Notes: generated from the sequence alone by a model not told the origin. A stretch of DNA of 64,000 nucleotides from Armatimonadota bacterium (GCA_029547025.1 JAKPQA010000126.1:1-64000), one strand, 5' to 3'; shown: positions 52,597-62,463, numbered from the stretch's first letter. Numbers and translations: made by a program.

Positions 52597-55500
52597 ATGC
52601 CCAAGCGAGACGACGTTCATAAAGTACTCATCATTGGCAGCGGCCCCATCATCATTGGGCAGGCCTGCGAGTTCGACTACTCCGGTACTCAGGCGTGCAA
52701 GGCTCTCCGAGCGCTGGGATACCAGATCGTGCTGGTGAACTCGAACCCGGCCACCATCATGACCGACCCCGGCATGGCCGATGCCACTTACGTAGAGCCC
52801 CTGACCCCGGAGAGCATCGAGCAGATCATCGCCCGCGAGAGGCCCGACGCCCTACTCCCCAACCTGGGCGGCCAGACCGGCCTGAACCTCACGGCCGAGC
52901 TCCATCGACGCGGCATCCTCGACCGCTACGGCGTTCAGGTTATCGGTGTCCAGGTGGACGCCATCGAACGCGGCGAGGACCGGATCGCCTTCAAGGACAC
53001 CATGAGCAGCCTCGGCATCCCCATGCCGGAGAGCTCACCCTGCTTCAGCGTCGAGGAGGCAGAAGCCATCGCGGCTCGCCTGGGCTATCCCGTCGTCTTG
53101 CGGCCCGCCTACACACTGGGCGGCACCGGCGGCGGAATCGCCTGGAACGTGGAGGACTTGCGCACCATCGTGGCCCGAGGCCTCGCGGCTAGCCTCGTGG
53201 GCCAGGTGCTGGTCGAGGAGTCGGTCCTCGGCTGGGAGGAGCTCGAACTCGAGGTCGTCCGCGATGCCGACAACAACAAGATCACGGTGTGCTTCATCGA
53301 GAACGTCGACCCCATGGGCGTGCACACGGGCGACTCATACTGCACCGCGCCCATGCTGACCGTTGCCCCGGAACTCCAGGAGCGCCTTCAGGAGATCTCC
53401 TACCGCATTGTCGAGGCCATCGGTGTGATCGGGGGCACCAACATCCAGTTCGCGCACGACCCCGCGACCGGGCGAGTTGTCGTGATCGAGATCAACCCGC
53501 GCACCTCCAGGTCGTCGGCTCTGGCGTCGAAGGCTACGGGCTTCCCCATCGCCCTCGTGTCGGCCAAACTGGCCGGCGGGCTGACCCTCTCGGACATCCC
53601 CTACTGGCGCGACGGCACCCTCGACAAGTACACCCCCTCGGGCGACTACGTGGTCGTGAAGTTCGCCCGATGGGCCTTCGAGAAGTTCGACGACGCCGCC
53701 GACCAGCTGGGCACCCAGATGCGCGCCGTCGGTGAAGTCATGAGCATCGGCAAGACGTACAAGGAGGCATTCCAAAAGTCGATCCGGTCGCTCGAAATCG
53801 GACGTTACGGGCTGGGCTTCGCCAAGAACTACCACGACCTGCCACTCGCCGACCTTCGACGCCTCCTGGCCGAGCCCACGTCAGAACGCCAGTTCGTGAT
53901 GTACGAGGCGCTCCGCAAAGGTATGCCGGTTGACGAGCTCCACAGCTTGACACATATCGGGCGGTGGTTCATCGAGCAGATGGCCGAGCTGGTGGCCCTC
54001 GAGGAGCGGATCCTGAAGCACGCCGGATCCCTGCCCCCTGACGACCTGCTGCTGCAGGCGAAGCGCGACGGGTTCTCCGACCGCTACCTGGGCCAGATTC
54101 TCGGCGTCGGTGAGGAGGCCGTTCGCGAACGGCGGCGGGCCCTGGGTCTGGCTCAGGCCTGGGAGGCGGTGCCCGTGAGCGGGGCAAACGCCTCCTATTA
54201 CTTCTCGACCTACAACGCTTCCGACTCCGTGCCCGTATCCGATCGGAAGAAGATCATGATCCTCGGCGGCGGGCCCAATCGCATCGGGCAGGGCATCGAG
54301 TTCGACTACACGTGTGTCCATGCCGCCTTTGCCCTCAGGGACCTGGGTTACGAGTCGATTATGGTCAACTGCAACCCGGAGACGGTCTCAACGGACTACG
54401 ACACCTCAGACAAGCTCTACTTCGAGCCCCTCACCGTCGAGGATGTGCTGTCCATCTACGACAAAGAGAAACCAGAGGGGGTGATCATCCAGTTCGGGGG
54501 CCAGACACCGCTGAATCTGGCCGCGGAATTGGCCGCCGCGGGGGTGCGGATTCTGGGCACGTCTCCAGACAGCATTGACCTCGCCGAGGACCGCAAGCGC
54601 TTCGCCGAGGTCATGCGGCAGCTGCACATTCCACAACCTGAGAGCGGCACCGCCTCATCGCTCGAAGAAGGCCTCGAGGTGGCTCGCCGCATCGGCTACC
54701 CCCTGATGGTCCGTCCGTCCTACGTGCTGGGCGGCCGAGGTATGCAGGTGGTCTACGATGAGGAGATGTTCGTCCGCTACGTCACCGCCGCGGTGGGGAT
54801 CACGCCCGAGCACCCGATTCTGATCGACAAGTTCCTCGAAAACGCCGTCGAAGCCGAGGCCGACGCCATCGCCGACGGCGAGGATGCCTTTGTGCCCTCG
54901 GTCATGGAACACATCGAGCTGGCGGGTATCCATTCGGGTGACAGCGCGTGCGTCATCCCGCCGCTCACCATCGCTCCGGAGCACCTGGCAACCATCGAAG
55001 ACTACACACGACGGATCGCCCGGGCCCTGCATGTGGTGGGGCTTATGAACATGCAGTACGCCATCTGTGACGGCACCGTGTACGTCCTCGAAGCCAACCC
55101 GCGTGCATCCCGAACGGTGCCGCTGGTGTCGAAAGTGACCGGCGTATCGATGGCACGCATGGCTACCCAGGTCATGCTGGGGGCGAAGCTGGCCGACCTG
55201 GATACGCGGCGCCGGCATTACAGCCACTTCGGTGTGAAAGAGTCGGTGTTCCCCTTCAACATGTTCCCCGAAGTCGATCCGGTCCTGGGGCCCGAGATGC
55301 GATCGACGGGCGAGGTGCTCGGGATGGCCGACTGCTTCGGACTGGCGTTCTACAATGCACAGCTCGGAGCGGGACTGGGCCTTCCGGTCAGCGGGACCGT
55401 ACTGGTCACCGTGGCGGACCGCGACAAAGAGGCCGTACTCCCCTCGGTGCGAAAGCTGGCCGACATGGGCTTCCGCGTGATGGCCACCGCAGGTACGGCC

Positions 55501-55803
55501 GCCTATCTCGAAAGCCATGGTGTGGCCGCCGAGGTGGCCAGGAAGCTGTACGAGGGCCGGCCGCACATCCTCGATGCGCTCCACAACCGCGAGGTTGCGA
55601 TGGTGATCAACACCCCGGCGGGCAAGGCGAGCGCCCACGACGACAGCTACATCCGCAAGGCCGCCATCCGTTACAAGATCCCCTACGTCACCACCCCCGC
55701 AGCAGCCGCGGCGGCGGCCGAAGGTATCCGCGCGGCCCGCGAAAGGGCCTCAGCGGTGAAATCACTGCAGCAGTACCACAAGGATGTGACGACCTCGGGG
55801 TAG
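52597..55803 (+). CDS. carB: Carbamoyl-phosphate synthase large subunit
   Basis: 1068 aa, standard length. Two homologous synthetase halves, each beginning with an ATP-grasp preatom: IGSGPIIIGQACEFDYSGTQ (N-half) and LGGGPNRIGQGIEFDYTCVH (C-half). Each has the glycine-rich ATP loop (TLGGTGGGIAWN and VLGGRGMQVVYD). The C-terminal MGS allosteric domain (about 930-1050) includes MATAGTAAYLESHGV. Makes carbamoyl phosphate for arginine and pyrimidines with CarA, which is not here. argG lies 18 kb away. Confidence 0.97.
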   Translation: MPKRDDVHKVLIIGSGPIIIGQACEFDYSGTQACKALRALGYQIVLVNSNPATIMTDPGMADATYVEPLTPESIEQIIARERPDALLPNLGGQTGLNLTAELHRRGILDRYGVQVIGVQVDAIERGEDRIAFKDTMSSLGIPMPESSPCFSVEEAEAIAARLGYPVVLRPAYTLGGTGGGIAWNVEDLRTIVARGLAASLVGQVLVEESVLGWEELELEVVRDADNNKITVCFIENVDPMGVHTGDSYCTAPMLTVAPELQERLQEISYRIVEAIGVIGGTNIQFAHDPATGRVVVIEINPRTSRSSALASKATGFPIALVSAKLAGGLTLSDIPYWRDGTLDKYTPSGDYVVVKFARWAFEKFDDAADQLGTQMRAVGEVMSIGKTYKEAFQKSIRSLEIGRYGLGFAKNYHDLPLADLRRLLAEPTSERQFVMYEALRKGMPVDELHSLTHIGRWFIEQMAELVALEERILKHAGSLPPDDLLLQAKRDGFSDRYLGQILGVGEEAVRERRRALGLAQAWEAVPVSGANASYYFSTYNASDSVPVSDRKKIMILGGGPNRIGQGIEFDYTCVHAAFALRDLGYESIMVNCNPETVSTDYDTSDKLYFEPLTVEDVLSIYDKEKPEGVIIQFGGQTPLNLAAELAAAGVRILGTSPDSIDLAEDRKRFAEVMRQLHIPQPESGTASSLEEGLEVARRIGYPLMVRPSYVLGGRGMQVVYDEEMFVRYVTAAVGITPEHPILIDKFLENAVEAEADAIADGEDAFVPSVMEHIELAGIHSGDSACVIPPLTIAPEHLATIEDYTRRIARALHVVGLMNMQYAICDGTVYVLEANPRASRTVPLVSKVTGVSMARMATQVMLGAKLADLDTRRRHYSHFGVKESVFPFNMFPEVDPVLGPEMRSTGEVLGMADCFGLAFYNAQLGAGLGLPVSGTVLVTVADRDKEAVLPSVRKLADMGFRVMATAGTAAYLESHGVAAEVARKLYEGRPHILDALHNREVAMVINTPAGKASAHDDSYIRKAAIRYKIPYVTTPAAAAAAAEGIRAARERASAVKSLQQYHKDVTTSG

Positions 55804-55816
55804 CGGAGGAGTGGTT

Positions 55817-57202
55817 ATGGAGGCCCTGGTCGTGCCGGCGAGGCGGGTCCGTGTGGCCGACTCGGCCGACGTTCTGGTCGCCGGCGCGGGCGTGAGTGGT
55901 GTCTGCGCGGCCCTGGCCGCGGCCAGGGCGGGCGCGGATACACTCCTGGTCGAGCGCTGCCACTATCCCGGCGGTGTCGCCACGGCCGGACTGGTCTGCA
56001 ACTGCACGAACTTCTTCGTGACCCAGTCGGGCAACCGTGCCGTGCGCGGCCTCGCCACGCGGATTCTGGATCGGCTCGTGGCCGCGGGAGGCGCGATGCC
56101 CCACTATGCGCGGCCCGAGCAGCCACAGATCCCCTACGACCCGGAGACCCTCAAGTGGATACTCATCGAGATGCTCCGGGAGGCCGGTGTGCGATCGCGC
56201 TACGGGCTGTTCGTATCGCGGGTGACGGGTACCGGCTCCGAGATCGATGCGGTCGTCTGTGAGGGGAAGGGGGGGCCTGTCGCCTTCCGGGCCCGGCAGT
56301 TCGTGGATGCCACGGGGGACCTGGATCTGTTCGCCCTCAGTGACGGCCCTTTCGATGTGCTCGAAGGGTTCTCCACTCTCCAGTTCCGCATGGGCGGGGT
56401 CGATATCGACGGCATCATGGACTGGCTCGAGCGCAATCCCGACTGCTACGCGGCCGAGAAGGACGTCCCGACCTCGCTCGAGGACACGCTCCGGAACTGG
56501 CGCGAGTTCGGGGTATTCCATCTGCCCCACTACGGCGGCATGGCGATCTCGGTGGTCCGCGAGGCGGTCGAGCGCGGTGAACTGCCGGATCGCTTCGGAG
56601 AACACGTGGGCGACCTGTGGGCCATGGGCATGTTCGCCTCGCGTCGCGATCAGGGGCGCGTGCTGATCAACTCATGTGCATGCCGCGGTGATGAACTTGA
56701 CCCAGTGCGACGCAGCGAATGCGAGGAGGAGTCGAGGTTGGCCGCGCACCGGTTGGCTGAGTTCCTCCGTGCGCACTTCCCGGGCTTCGAGCAGGCATAC
56801 CTGGCAGAGACGGCGCCCGAGGTGGCCACACGGTTCACGCGCCGACTCAGGGGCATGTACACGCTCACGCGCGACGAGCAGTCAGCTGGCACGGTCTTCC
56901 CGGACTGTGTGGGCCGGATCACCGAGCTCGACCGCCGGTTCTCGCCCTGCCGCCGCTATGCCCAGGCTGGCGAGGTCCCCTTCGGCTGCCTGGTGTCCGA
57001 GGCGCCTGCCAACGCGATCTGCGGGTCGGGCAAGAGCGCGTCCACTGAACCGAGGGGACTCTTGCGCGGCCAGGTCGGGTGCATGGTCGTGGGGGAGGCA
57101 GCGGGCACGGCGGCAGCCGTGGCGGCGCGGAGCAACGTGCCGGTGCGCGATGTCGACGTCTCCCGGTTGCAGCAGGCCCTCATCGCCGCAGACGCGCTCT
57201 AG
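55817..57202 (+). CDS. FAD-dependent oxidoreductase
   Basis: 461 aa. The N-terminal dinucleotide site is VLVAGAGVSGVCAALAAARA (GxGxxG) ending in LLVERC, followed by PGGVATAGLVCN. The C-terminus has the second FAD contact (VGEAAGTAAAVAARSN). The family (often FAD-dependent, PF12831-like) includes many uncharacterised oxidases in polysaccharide-degrading bacteria. ATG 55817 has GGAGG 7 nt before it; an upstream GTG at 55811 has none. It follows carB by 13 nt but is probably not related to it. Substrate unknown. Confidence 0.85.
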   Translation: MEALVVPARRVRVADSADVLVAGAGVSGVCAALAAARAGADTLLVERCHYPGGVATAGLVCNCTNFFVTQSGNRAVRGLATRILDRLVAAGGAMPHYARPEQPQIPYDPETLKWILIEMLREAGVRSRYGLFVSRVTGTGSEIDAVVCEGKGGPVAFRARQFVDATGDLDLFALSDGPFDVLEGFSTLQFRMGGVDIDGIMDWLERNPDCYAAEKDVPTSLEDTLRNWREFGVFHLPHYGGMAISVVREAVERGELPDRFGEHVGDLWAMGMFASRRDQGRVLINSCACRGDELDPVRRSECEEESRLAAHRLAEFLRAHFPGFEQAYLAETAPEVATRFTRRLRGMYTLTRDEQSAGTVFPDCVGRITELDRRFSPCRRYAQAGEVPFGCLVSEAPANAICGSGKSASTEPRGLLRGQVGCMVVGEAAGTAAAVAARSNVPVRDVDVSRLQQALIAADAL

Positions 57203-57225
57203 CGGCTTGCTCTCCGTCCCGCAGA

Positions 57226-57269
57226 GCCCGGCCGCCCTGCTGAGTCTGCCTGTGACAGGGCCGGCGGGC
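57226..57269. terminator. Hairpin between convergent genes
   Basis: Arms at 57226-57239 and 57256-57269 pair along about 13 bp with two bulges (core CCCTG/CAGGG). It lies between the stops of the FAD oxidoreductase and the sialate-esterase-like gene. GC-rich with no T-tract. Confidence 0.4.
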
Positions 57270-57303
57270 AACACGCTCGCCCCACCCCCGGCCCTTGCGT
57301 TCC

Positions 57304-59007
57304 CTAACGCCTCAACACGGCTTCCAGGTAGTCTCCCACATCCTTCGCCCACATCTCTCCATGGGCCTTGAGCCCCTTCGGGCTGAAATGAATGCCCTCG
57401 CCATCCATGTCCCGATGGTCGCCCGTCAGTGTGTCGGTATCGGGCCCCGGTAGCGCGATGCGCCGCTCCAGGACCAGCCGCTGTCCCTCTCGGGGGTTGC
57501 TGAACCGAGGCTGCTGCGGGCTGTGGTAGGACACCTGGGCCACGAACCAGGGGAACTCCCACCCGGCAGCCAGTTTGGACGACTCGATGACCGCCTCAAG
57601 CTTCTGAGCGTACTCACCGGAAGGCATCTCGACATCGCTCTCGCCCTGGTGCCAGAGCACCGCACGGAACCCACACGGCCCGAGCTGATAGATGCGCGTC
57701 ATCATCCACGAGAAGAGCTCCTCGCCCGGTTGCCACTGGTTCACACTGGTTCCGCCGTGCCCAGTGGCCGCGATGCCGATGGGCACTCCGAAGCGCTTGT
57801 ACATGGCGTCCCCGAAGGCCGGCCAGGGGCTCCCACCCTCGCTGTTGTCGTGAGTGCCCGGCTGCGGATCGTCAGCGATGCGCCAGTCGGAGCCGCTGAA
57901 GCTTGAGACCATGCCCGACGCCTGCTTCGTGCGGAACTGGCCCGAGTTGGTGGCGTTGGACTGGCCAGCGGTAACGAACACCTCGCCGATGCCGACCCGC
58001 GGGACGGTGCCCTCTGCTACGACGGCACCATCACGCAGAGCGCGGACCTGAAGCCGGTACCATCCGCCCGCTGGCTGCGTGACCGTGCCGTTGAATGCGC
58101 CCGTATCCGGCACGAAGGGCACCTCGAACCACCGGCTGGAGACCGGACCGCCGGCCGAGCGCCCCTCGATCCTCGCCTCGACCGTGTCGGCCTCGACACT
58201 GACGCGGCCACTGATGAGCATCGGGCCCTCGCGCCGGCTCTGGCGCTGGAAGACCTGCAGGTCCCGCGGGGAGAGTATGGTCAGGTCCCGCCTCCGGCCC
58301 TGATCCCGATCTCGCTCGATCCCGCCGCCGGCCGCCGAGTCCGGCTGACGCGCCACCTCGTCTGCCGTTGCCCGTTCGTCCCTGTTCGCAGTCCCCATGG
58401 TGAGTTCAACCCTCCGCACTTCGTTCGGACTCAGGGTCACATCGACCACCTGGTTGCCATCGCCCCATGGTCCCCAGACACTGGTCGCGCCAGATACCCC
58501 CAGGAACGCGGCGTCTCGGTACCAGACCGAATGCTCCCACCGCGCGTTGACCGGCGTACGCGCCCACTGGCCTTGGCCATTCCGCCCGGCCCGAACGGAC
58601 CGGTCCAGCACCAGGTAGAAGTTCAGCTTCGTGTCGGTCCGGTTCGTGAGCGTCCAGGTCATCCGGTCCAAACCGAAGCCATACCGGATCGAGGCTTGGT
58701 CCCCCTCGGCCACAATCTGGTTTCCGGGCACTCGGCTGACGCGGGGCAGCCGTAGAGGGGCGTTCCTGTAGAAGTAGCTGCCGCGTGAGACGCCGATCCC
58801 GGGCGCCAGGAACTCGGTTCCGTTGACGGCCAGGTTCGTCAGGCAGCCATCGGCCGCCACCACGGCGCGGTACGCCTCCCCCGACACAAACCACGAGTCA
58901 TCCTGCCGGGTCATGCTGATCCGGGGCGCCGGGGTGAACTGGGCCCAAGCAGCGCTGCCCGCCAGAAGCGCCACCAGAACGGTGAGCCGTGCCAGAGTCC
59001 GAGCCAT
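57304..59007 (-). CDS. Secreted sialate O-acetylesterase-like protein (SASA domain)
   Basis: 567 aa with a signal peptide (1-22, WAQ cut). The N-terminal half (to about 300) is a beta-rich domain of unknown role. The C-terminal half is an SGNH-type SASA domain: VTAGQSNATNSG (block I Ser), GHGGTSVNQWQPGE, LWHQGESDVEM and GIHFSPKGLKAH (block V His). It probably removes acetyl groups from glycans; the exact ester is not known. ATG 59005-59007 has GGAGG 9 nt upstream. It is convergent with the FAD gene and divergent from the degenerate GGDEF gene. Confidence 0.82.
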   Translation of the reverse strand: MARTLARLTVLVALLAGSAAWAQFTPAPRISMTRQDDSWFVSGEAYRAVVAADGCLTNLAVNGTEFLAPGIGVSRGSYFYRNAPLRLPRVSRVPGNQIVAEGDQASIRYGFGLDRMTWTLTNRTDTKLNFYLVLDRSVRAGRNGQGQWARTPVNARWEHSVWYRDAAFLGVSGATSVWGPWGDGNQVVDVTLSPNEVRRVELTMGTANRDERATADEVARQPDSAAGGGIERDRDQGRRRDLTILSPRDLQVFQRQSRREGPMLISGRVSVEADTVEARIEGRSAGGPVSSRWFEVPFVPDTGAFNGTVTQPAGGWYRLQVRALRDGAVVAEGTVPRVGIGEVFVTAGQSNATNSGQFRTKQASGMVSSFSGSDWRIADDPQPGTHDNSEGGSPWPAFGDAMYKRFGVPIGIAATGHGGTSVNQWQPGEELFSWMMTRIYQLGPCGFRAVLWHQGESDVEMPSGEYAQKLEAVIESSKLAAGWEFPWFVAQVSYHSPQQPRFSNPREGQRLVLERRIALPGPDTDTLTGDHRDMDGEGIHFSPKGLKAHGEMWAKDVGDYLEAVLRR

Positions 59008-59443
59008 CGCGTACCGCCTCCAAGTCAACGCCCATGTGCGCACCTGCAGGCCACCGGCACTAGCGAACACCCGATGCTGGGCGGACGTCAAGGGTGGGGA
59101 CATCGCGCCCACGGTCCCTTGGCCCACCGACGCGACCGAGAGCCTCCTCGGGTGCCGATGGCCTCGGGCCGGACAAGGCACCACCGGCCCACCGCCTATC
59201 GCCGCCTGTGCGACTACCCCGAAGCTCCTCCAACCACCCAGGAGGGGCCAGGAGGAAGGGCTCGCGACGCGTGAAGAGCCCCGTCCGGCCGGTCCTCGAA
59301 TGACGCATGGCCCTGCCGCCGGGCCGAACGGGATGCCCGAGACACCAACATTCGCTCGCCTGAGCCGGAGCCGAACTCTTCGATGGTATACTGCCAGCGT
59401 GGCCGCTCGCCGGCCTGCGTTGGCCGCCCGGGAGGTACTGAGT
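59008..59443. promoter_or_regulatory. 436-nt divergent intergenic region with -10 box
   Basis: Gap between the sialate-esterase-like gene and the degenerate GGDEF gene. The only clear signal is TATACT at 59387-59392, a near-consensus -10 about 50 nt before the GTG at 59444; its -35 is weak. The plus-strand frame stays open upstream from 59300, so a longer GGDEF protein is possible, but its extra part reads as Arg/Pro/Ala-rich non-coding composition. Confidence 0.4.
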
Positions 59444-59920
59444 GTGGAAGAGCAGGGCATCCGCGACAGCGTGACCGGCGTCTACAGCCGGCTCTACTTC
59501 GAGGAGCAGCTCGAGCTGGAGGTGCTTCGAGGCATCCGCCGAGGTGTTGCCTTCAGCATTCTGCTCGTCGAGATCGACGGCTTCGAGGCCTTCGGCGCCC
59601 GACATGGCGACAGCGCCATCGAGGGATTGTTGCTCCATATCGCCGAGATCGCGCGCGACCGGCTGCGCGGCGCCGACCGCCTGTTCCGCTTCGGTGACCA
59701 TGGCTTCGTCGCGATTCTCCCGGAGACCCCCAGGGCCAATGCGGCGATCCCGGCCGAGGGTATCCGCGAGGCCGTGAGCCAGGCCGACCCGTCGGAACTC
59801 GTCCCCGAGGCTCCCAACGCCCGCGTGACCGCTACCGTCACGGTCGTCGGCTTCCCGGACGACGGCGAGGACGTAACGACGCTGATGGGCAAGCTCCTCC
59901 AGCGTTCCAGCAGTAGCTAG
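59444..59920 (+). CDS. Degenerate GGDEF-domain protein
   Basis: 158 aa, essentially one GGDEF fold: DSVTGVYSRLYFEEQL (compare DxLTGLxNR), SILLVEIDGFEAFGARHGDS, then RFGDHGFVAILPET where the GG(D/E)EF loop should be. The signature is FGDHGF (83-88), so diguanylate cyclase activity is unlikely; it may bind GTP or a partner. GTG 59444 has GGAGG 8 nt upstream. A GTG at 59400 and an ATG at 59300 are alternatives. No other domain or membrane segment. Confidence 0.75.
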   Translation: MEEQGIRDSVTGVYSRLYFEEQLELEVLRGIRRGVAFSILLVEIDGFEAFGARHGDSAIEGLLLHIAEIARDRLRGADRLFRFGDHGFVAILPETPRANAAIPAEGIREAVSQADPSELVPEAPNARVTATVTVVGFPDDGEDVTTLMGKLLQRSSSS

Positions 59921-59965
59921 GCGGCCCGCCCACCTCGTGTACCCCATGCGAAGGGAGCCCGTCGC

Positions 59966-61165
59966 GTGCCCGCCAGGGAAGGCGCATCCGGCACCACCGA
60001 GCGCGAGCTGACCGAACTGCACCGCGCGATCCGCGAGGGGAAGGTGGCGCCCCTCTACATCGTCACGGGCGATGACGAGTTCCGGCGCGGCCAGATCGCG
60101 CGCAACATCGGCCGCTGGATCATCCCCGAGCCGGAGCGCCAAGTGAGCCTCATATGCCTCGACGGCGCGGCCACGCCCGGTCGCATCGCCGCCGAGCTGG
60201 AGAGCGGGTCGCTGGACTTCTTCGGCCCGTCGCGACGGGTCGTGTTCGTGCAGGACTGCCCGCTGCTCGGCGCCAAGCCCCCGGGGGGTAGAGAGGCCCT
60301 GGCCCCTCTGGTGCGCCGGATCGAGGCCGGCATCCGCGAGGGCACGACGCTTGTGATCGAGGCCACCGGCGGGTTCGACTCGCGAGCCTCCATCGCCAGG
60401 ATCGCGGCACGCGATGGCGTCATCCTGCGATTCCCCCTGGTGGAGGGCCATCAGGGCATCCGCGCCTTCGTGCAGGATCGTCTCAAGCGCGCGGGTCTGC
60501 GGATCGAGAGCGACGCGCTCGAGCACATGCTGGCCATCTGCTCTGACGACACGCGGCAGTTGGCCAACGAGGTAGCCAAGCTCGCCAGCTATGTTGGGCC
60601 CGGCGGCGTGGCAGACATGGAGGCGGTCCGGGCCATCGTGTCGCCATCGCGCTCGTCGGTGGTGTTCGACCTGGCCGATACCATCGCCGAGCGGCAGGTT
60701 GACCAAGCGCTCGGGCTGGTCCGCGACCTGGTGGGACGCGGGGAGAGCGCGGTGTTCCTCGCCACGCTGCTGGCCGGCCGCTTCCGCATGCTCTACCAGG
60801 CTCGGATGCTCATGGATGAGGTGCCAGAGGTGGCTCGCCTGGCGAAGCGGGGCCGCTACTCAAGTTCGTTCGGCGCCGAGCTAACCAAAGCCGTGCCCGA
60901 GGCCACGCGCGCCCTCTTCCCCGAGGATAAGCAGAACAGCCTACTCAAGCAGCACCCCTTCGTGGCCTACAAGTCCCTGCAAGCAGCCGCGGGATTCACC
61001 GCCGAGGAACTCGCCGAGGCCCTGGGACACCTCCTGAACCTCGATGCAGCCCTCAAGTCGACCACTGGCCTCGAGGACATCGCTCTGCTCGAGCTGGTCA
61101 TCATCGAGCTCTGCGGCCAGCACGGCCGAGGCGCCGCTGCCATCGTGGCCAGGGCACTCGACTGA
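59966..61165 (+). CDS. holA: DNA polymerase III subunit delta
   Basis: 399 aa, slightly long for the family (about 340). N-terminal AAA+-like fold with PLYIVTGDDEFRRGQIARN, TLVIEATGGFDSRASIARIA and the sensor-like SDDTRQLANEVAKLASYVG. The C-terminal helical part (DLADTIAERQVDQALGLVRD, FLATLLAGRFRMLYQARMLM) forms the clamp-loader collar. It opens the sliding clamp. The GTG start is supported by GGGAG about 10 nt upstream. It lies 45 nt after the GGDEF gene. Confidence 0.88.
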   Translation: MPAREGASGTTERELTELHRAIREGKVAPLYIVTGDDEFRRGQIARNIGRWIIPEPERQVSLICLDGAATPGRIAAELESGSLDFFGPSRRVVFVQDCPLLGAKPPGGREALAPLVRRIEAGIREGTTLVIEATGGFDSRASIARIAARDGVILRFPLVEGHQGIRAFVQDRLKRAGLRIESDALEHMLAICSDDTRQLANEVAKLASYVGPGGVADMEAVRAIVSPSRSSVVFDLADTIAERQVDQALGLVRDLVGRGESAVFLATLLAGRFRMLYQARMLMDEVPEVARLAKRGRYSSSFGAELTKAVPEATRALFPEDKQNSLLKQHPFVAYKSLQAAAGFTAEELAEALGHLLNLDAALKSTTGLEDIALLELVIIELCGQHGRGAAAIVARALD

Positions 61166-61250
61166 ACGGAAGGCCTCACTCGCCGGCACGGCGAAGAGCC
61201 AATGCGTGCGCCCGGTCAATTGCAGCCGAGCCGAAACAGAGGGGGCATCC

Positions 61251-61706
61251 ATGCAGGCCACGATCCAGGAGCGCAAGGGCTTCACCGTCCTCGGCATTCT
61301 GGTCACGATCGACCCCATGGCCGCCGACTACAACGACATCTGGCGGAACCAGTATGAGCCGCGCGCCGACGAGATCCGCGCCCACGCCACCGATGAGGCC
61401 TGCTTTGGCATCTACTTTGACTGCGGCAAGCCCGGTATGGTCGACTTCGTCGCCGGCGCGCCCGTAGCGGGTGTCGGTGCGCCGCCCGAAGGGCTCGTGC
61501 TCCGCGAGATCGGGCCCTGCACCGAGGCGGTCTTCGAGTGCAGTATGGCCGCCATCGGCCAGACCTGGGGCGCCATCTTCGGTCAGTGGATGCCAGCTTC
61601 GGGGTATCGCATCGACGAGTCCAGTCCCTGCCTCGAACGGTTCGCGCCTGGCTGTCACGAGGGTACAGTGCCCGTGACGATCCACGTGCCCGTGCGGAAG
61701 GCCTGA
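61251..61706 (+). CDS. GyrI/effector-binding-like domain protein
   Basis: 151 aa. Resembles the AraC-effector-binding / GyrI-like (SOUL-type) fold: an N-terminal strand FTVLGILVTIDPM, FGIYFDCGKPGMVDFVAGAP in the middle, CTEAVFECSMAAIGQTWGAI, then a C-terminal strand ending TVPVTIHVPVRKA. It is a stand-alone domain with no DNA-binding part, so it probably binds a small molecule. ATG 61251 follows GGGGG. The assignment is by pattern and not firm. Confidence 0.6.
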   Translation: MQATIQERKGFTVLGILVTIDPMAADYNDIWRNQYEPRADEIRAHATDEACFGIYFDCGKPGMVDFVAGAPVAGVGAPPEGLVLREIGPCTEAVFECSMAAIGQTWGAIFGQWMPASGYRIDESSPCLERFAPGCHEGTVPVTIHVPVRKA

Positions 61707-61809
61707 GGCATCCACGCCCAGTCGGTTTGACCCTCCCTGGGGCCCCGCGTAGAATCCGGTCGGTTGGCCGGCCCAGCGGCCGCGCATGCCTGATGGGAGA
61801 TGACCTGGA

Positions 61810-62463
61810 ATGCACCGGAGTATCGTGGCGGTGGCTCTGGGCTTGGTGGTCGGCGTCTGGATCGCCGTTGCGCCACGCCCCGCGTCGGCCGATGCCGATG
61901 TGGCCGAACCCGAGGACGAGGGCTGGATCGCCCTGTTCGATGGCGAGACGCTCGACGGGTGGGACCGGACCGGCAATGCCGAGTGGTCGGTTGAGGACGG
62001 GATTCTGGTCGGCAAGCAGGGCCCTGACGGCGCACCCGGGGACATCTGGACCCGAGAGGCCTACAAGGACTTTGAGCTCGAGTGCACCTTCAAAGTGATC
62101 TGGCCCGCCAATAGCGGCATCTGGTTCCGGTCCGACCAGTCCCACGGTAAGCTCGGCTACCAGGTCGACATCCTCCGCATGGAGGAGTACGGTTGCACGG
62201 TGGGCACCATCTACTCGGATGGCTTCCTCTCACAGAACAAAGACCAGGACCTGGTCAGACTGGACGACTGGAACACCGTGAAGCTCACCGCCCGAGGGTA
62301 CCACTTCCGGGTGGTGCTCAACGGCCACGAGGTGGGTGACGTCACCGATGAGCAGTCCCGCTACGCCGAGGGCCGGATCGGCTTCCAGGTCCATGCGGGG
62401 GATCAGTACAAGGATATGCGCATCATGGTGAAGGAGCTCAAGCTGCGTCCGCTGGAGGACTAG
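61810..62463 (+). CDS. Secreted DUF1080 (3-keto-disaccharide hydrolase-like) protein
   Basis: 217 aa with a signal peptide (1-27). DUF1080 jelly roll over the rest: GWIALFDGETLDGWDRTG, then ANSGIWFRSDQSHGKLGYQV (the SGIxxR stretch) and WNTVKLTARGYHFRVVLNG, ending RIGFQVHAGDQYKDMRI. The family is abundant in Planctomycetota-like bacteria and includes 3-keto-glycoside hydrolases. Stand-alone in this window. Substrate not visible. Confidence 0.88.
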   Translation: MHRSIVAVALGLVVGVWIAVAPRPASADADVAEPEDEGWIALFDGETLDGWDRTGNAEWSVEDGILVGKQGPDGAPGDIWTREAYKDFELECTFKVIWPANSGIWFRSDQSHGKLGYQVDILRMEEYGCTVGTIYSDGFLSQNKDQDLVRLDDWNTVKLTARGYHFRVVLNGHEVGDVTDEQSRYAEGRIGFQVHAGDQYKDMRIMVKELKLRPLED

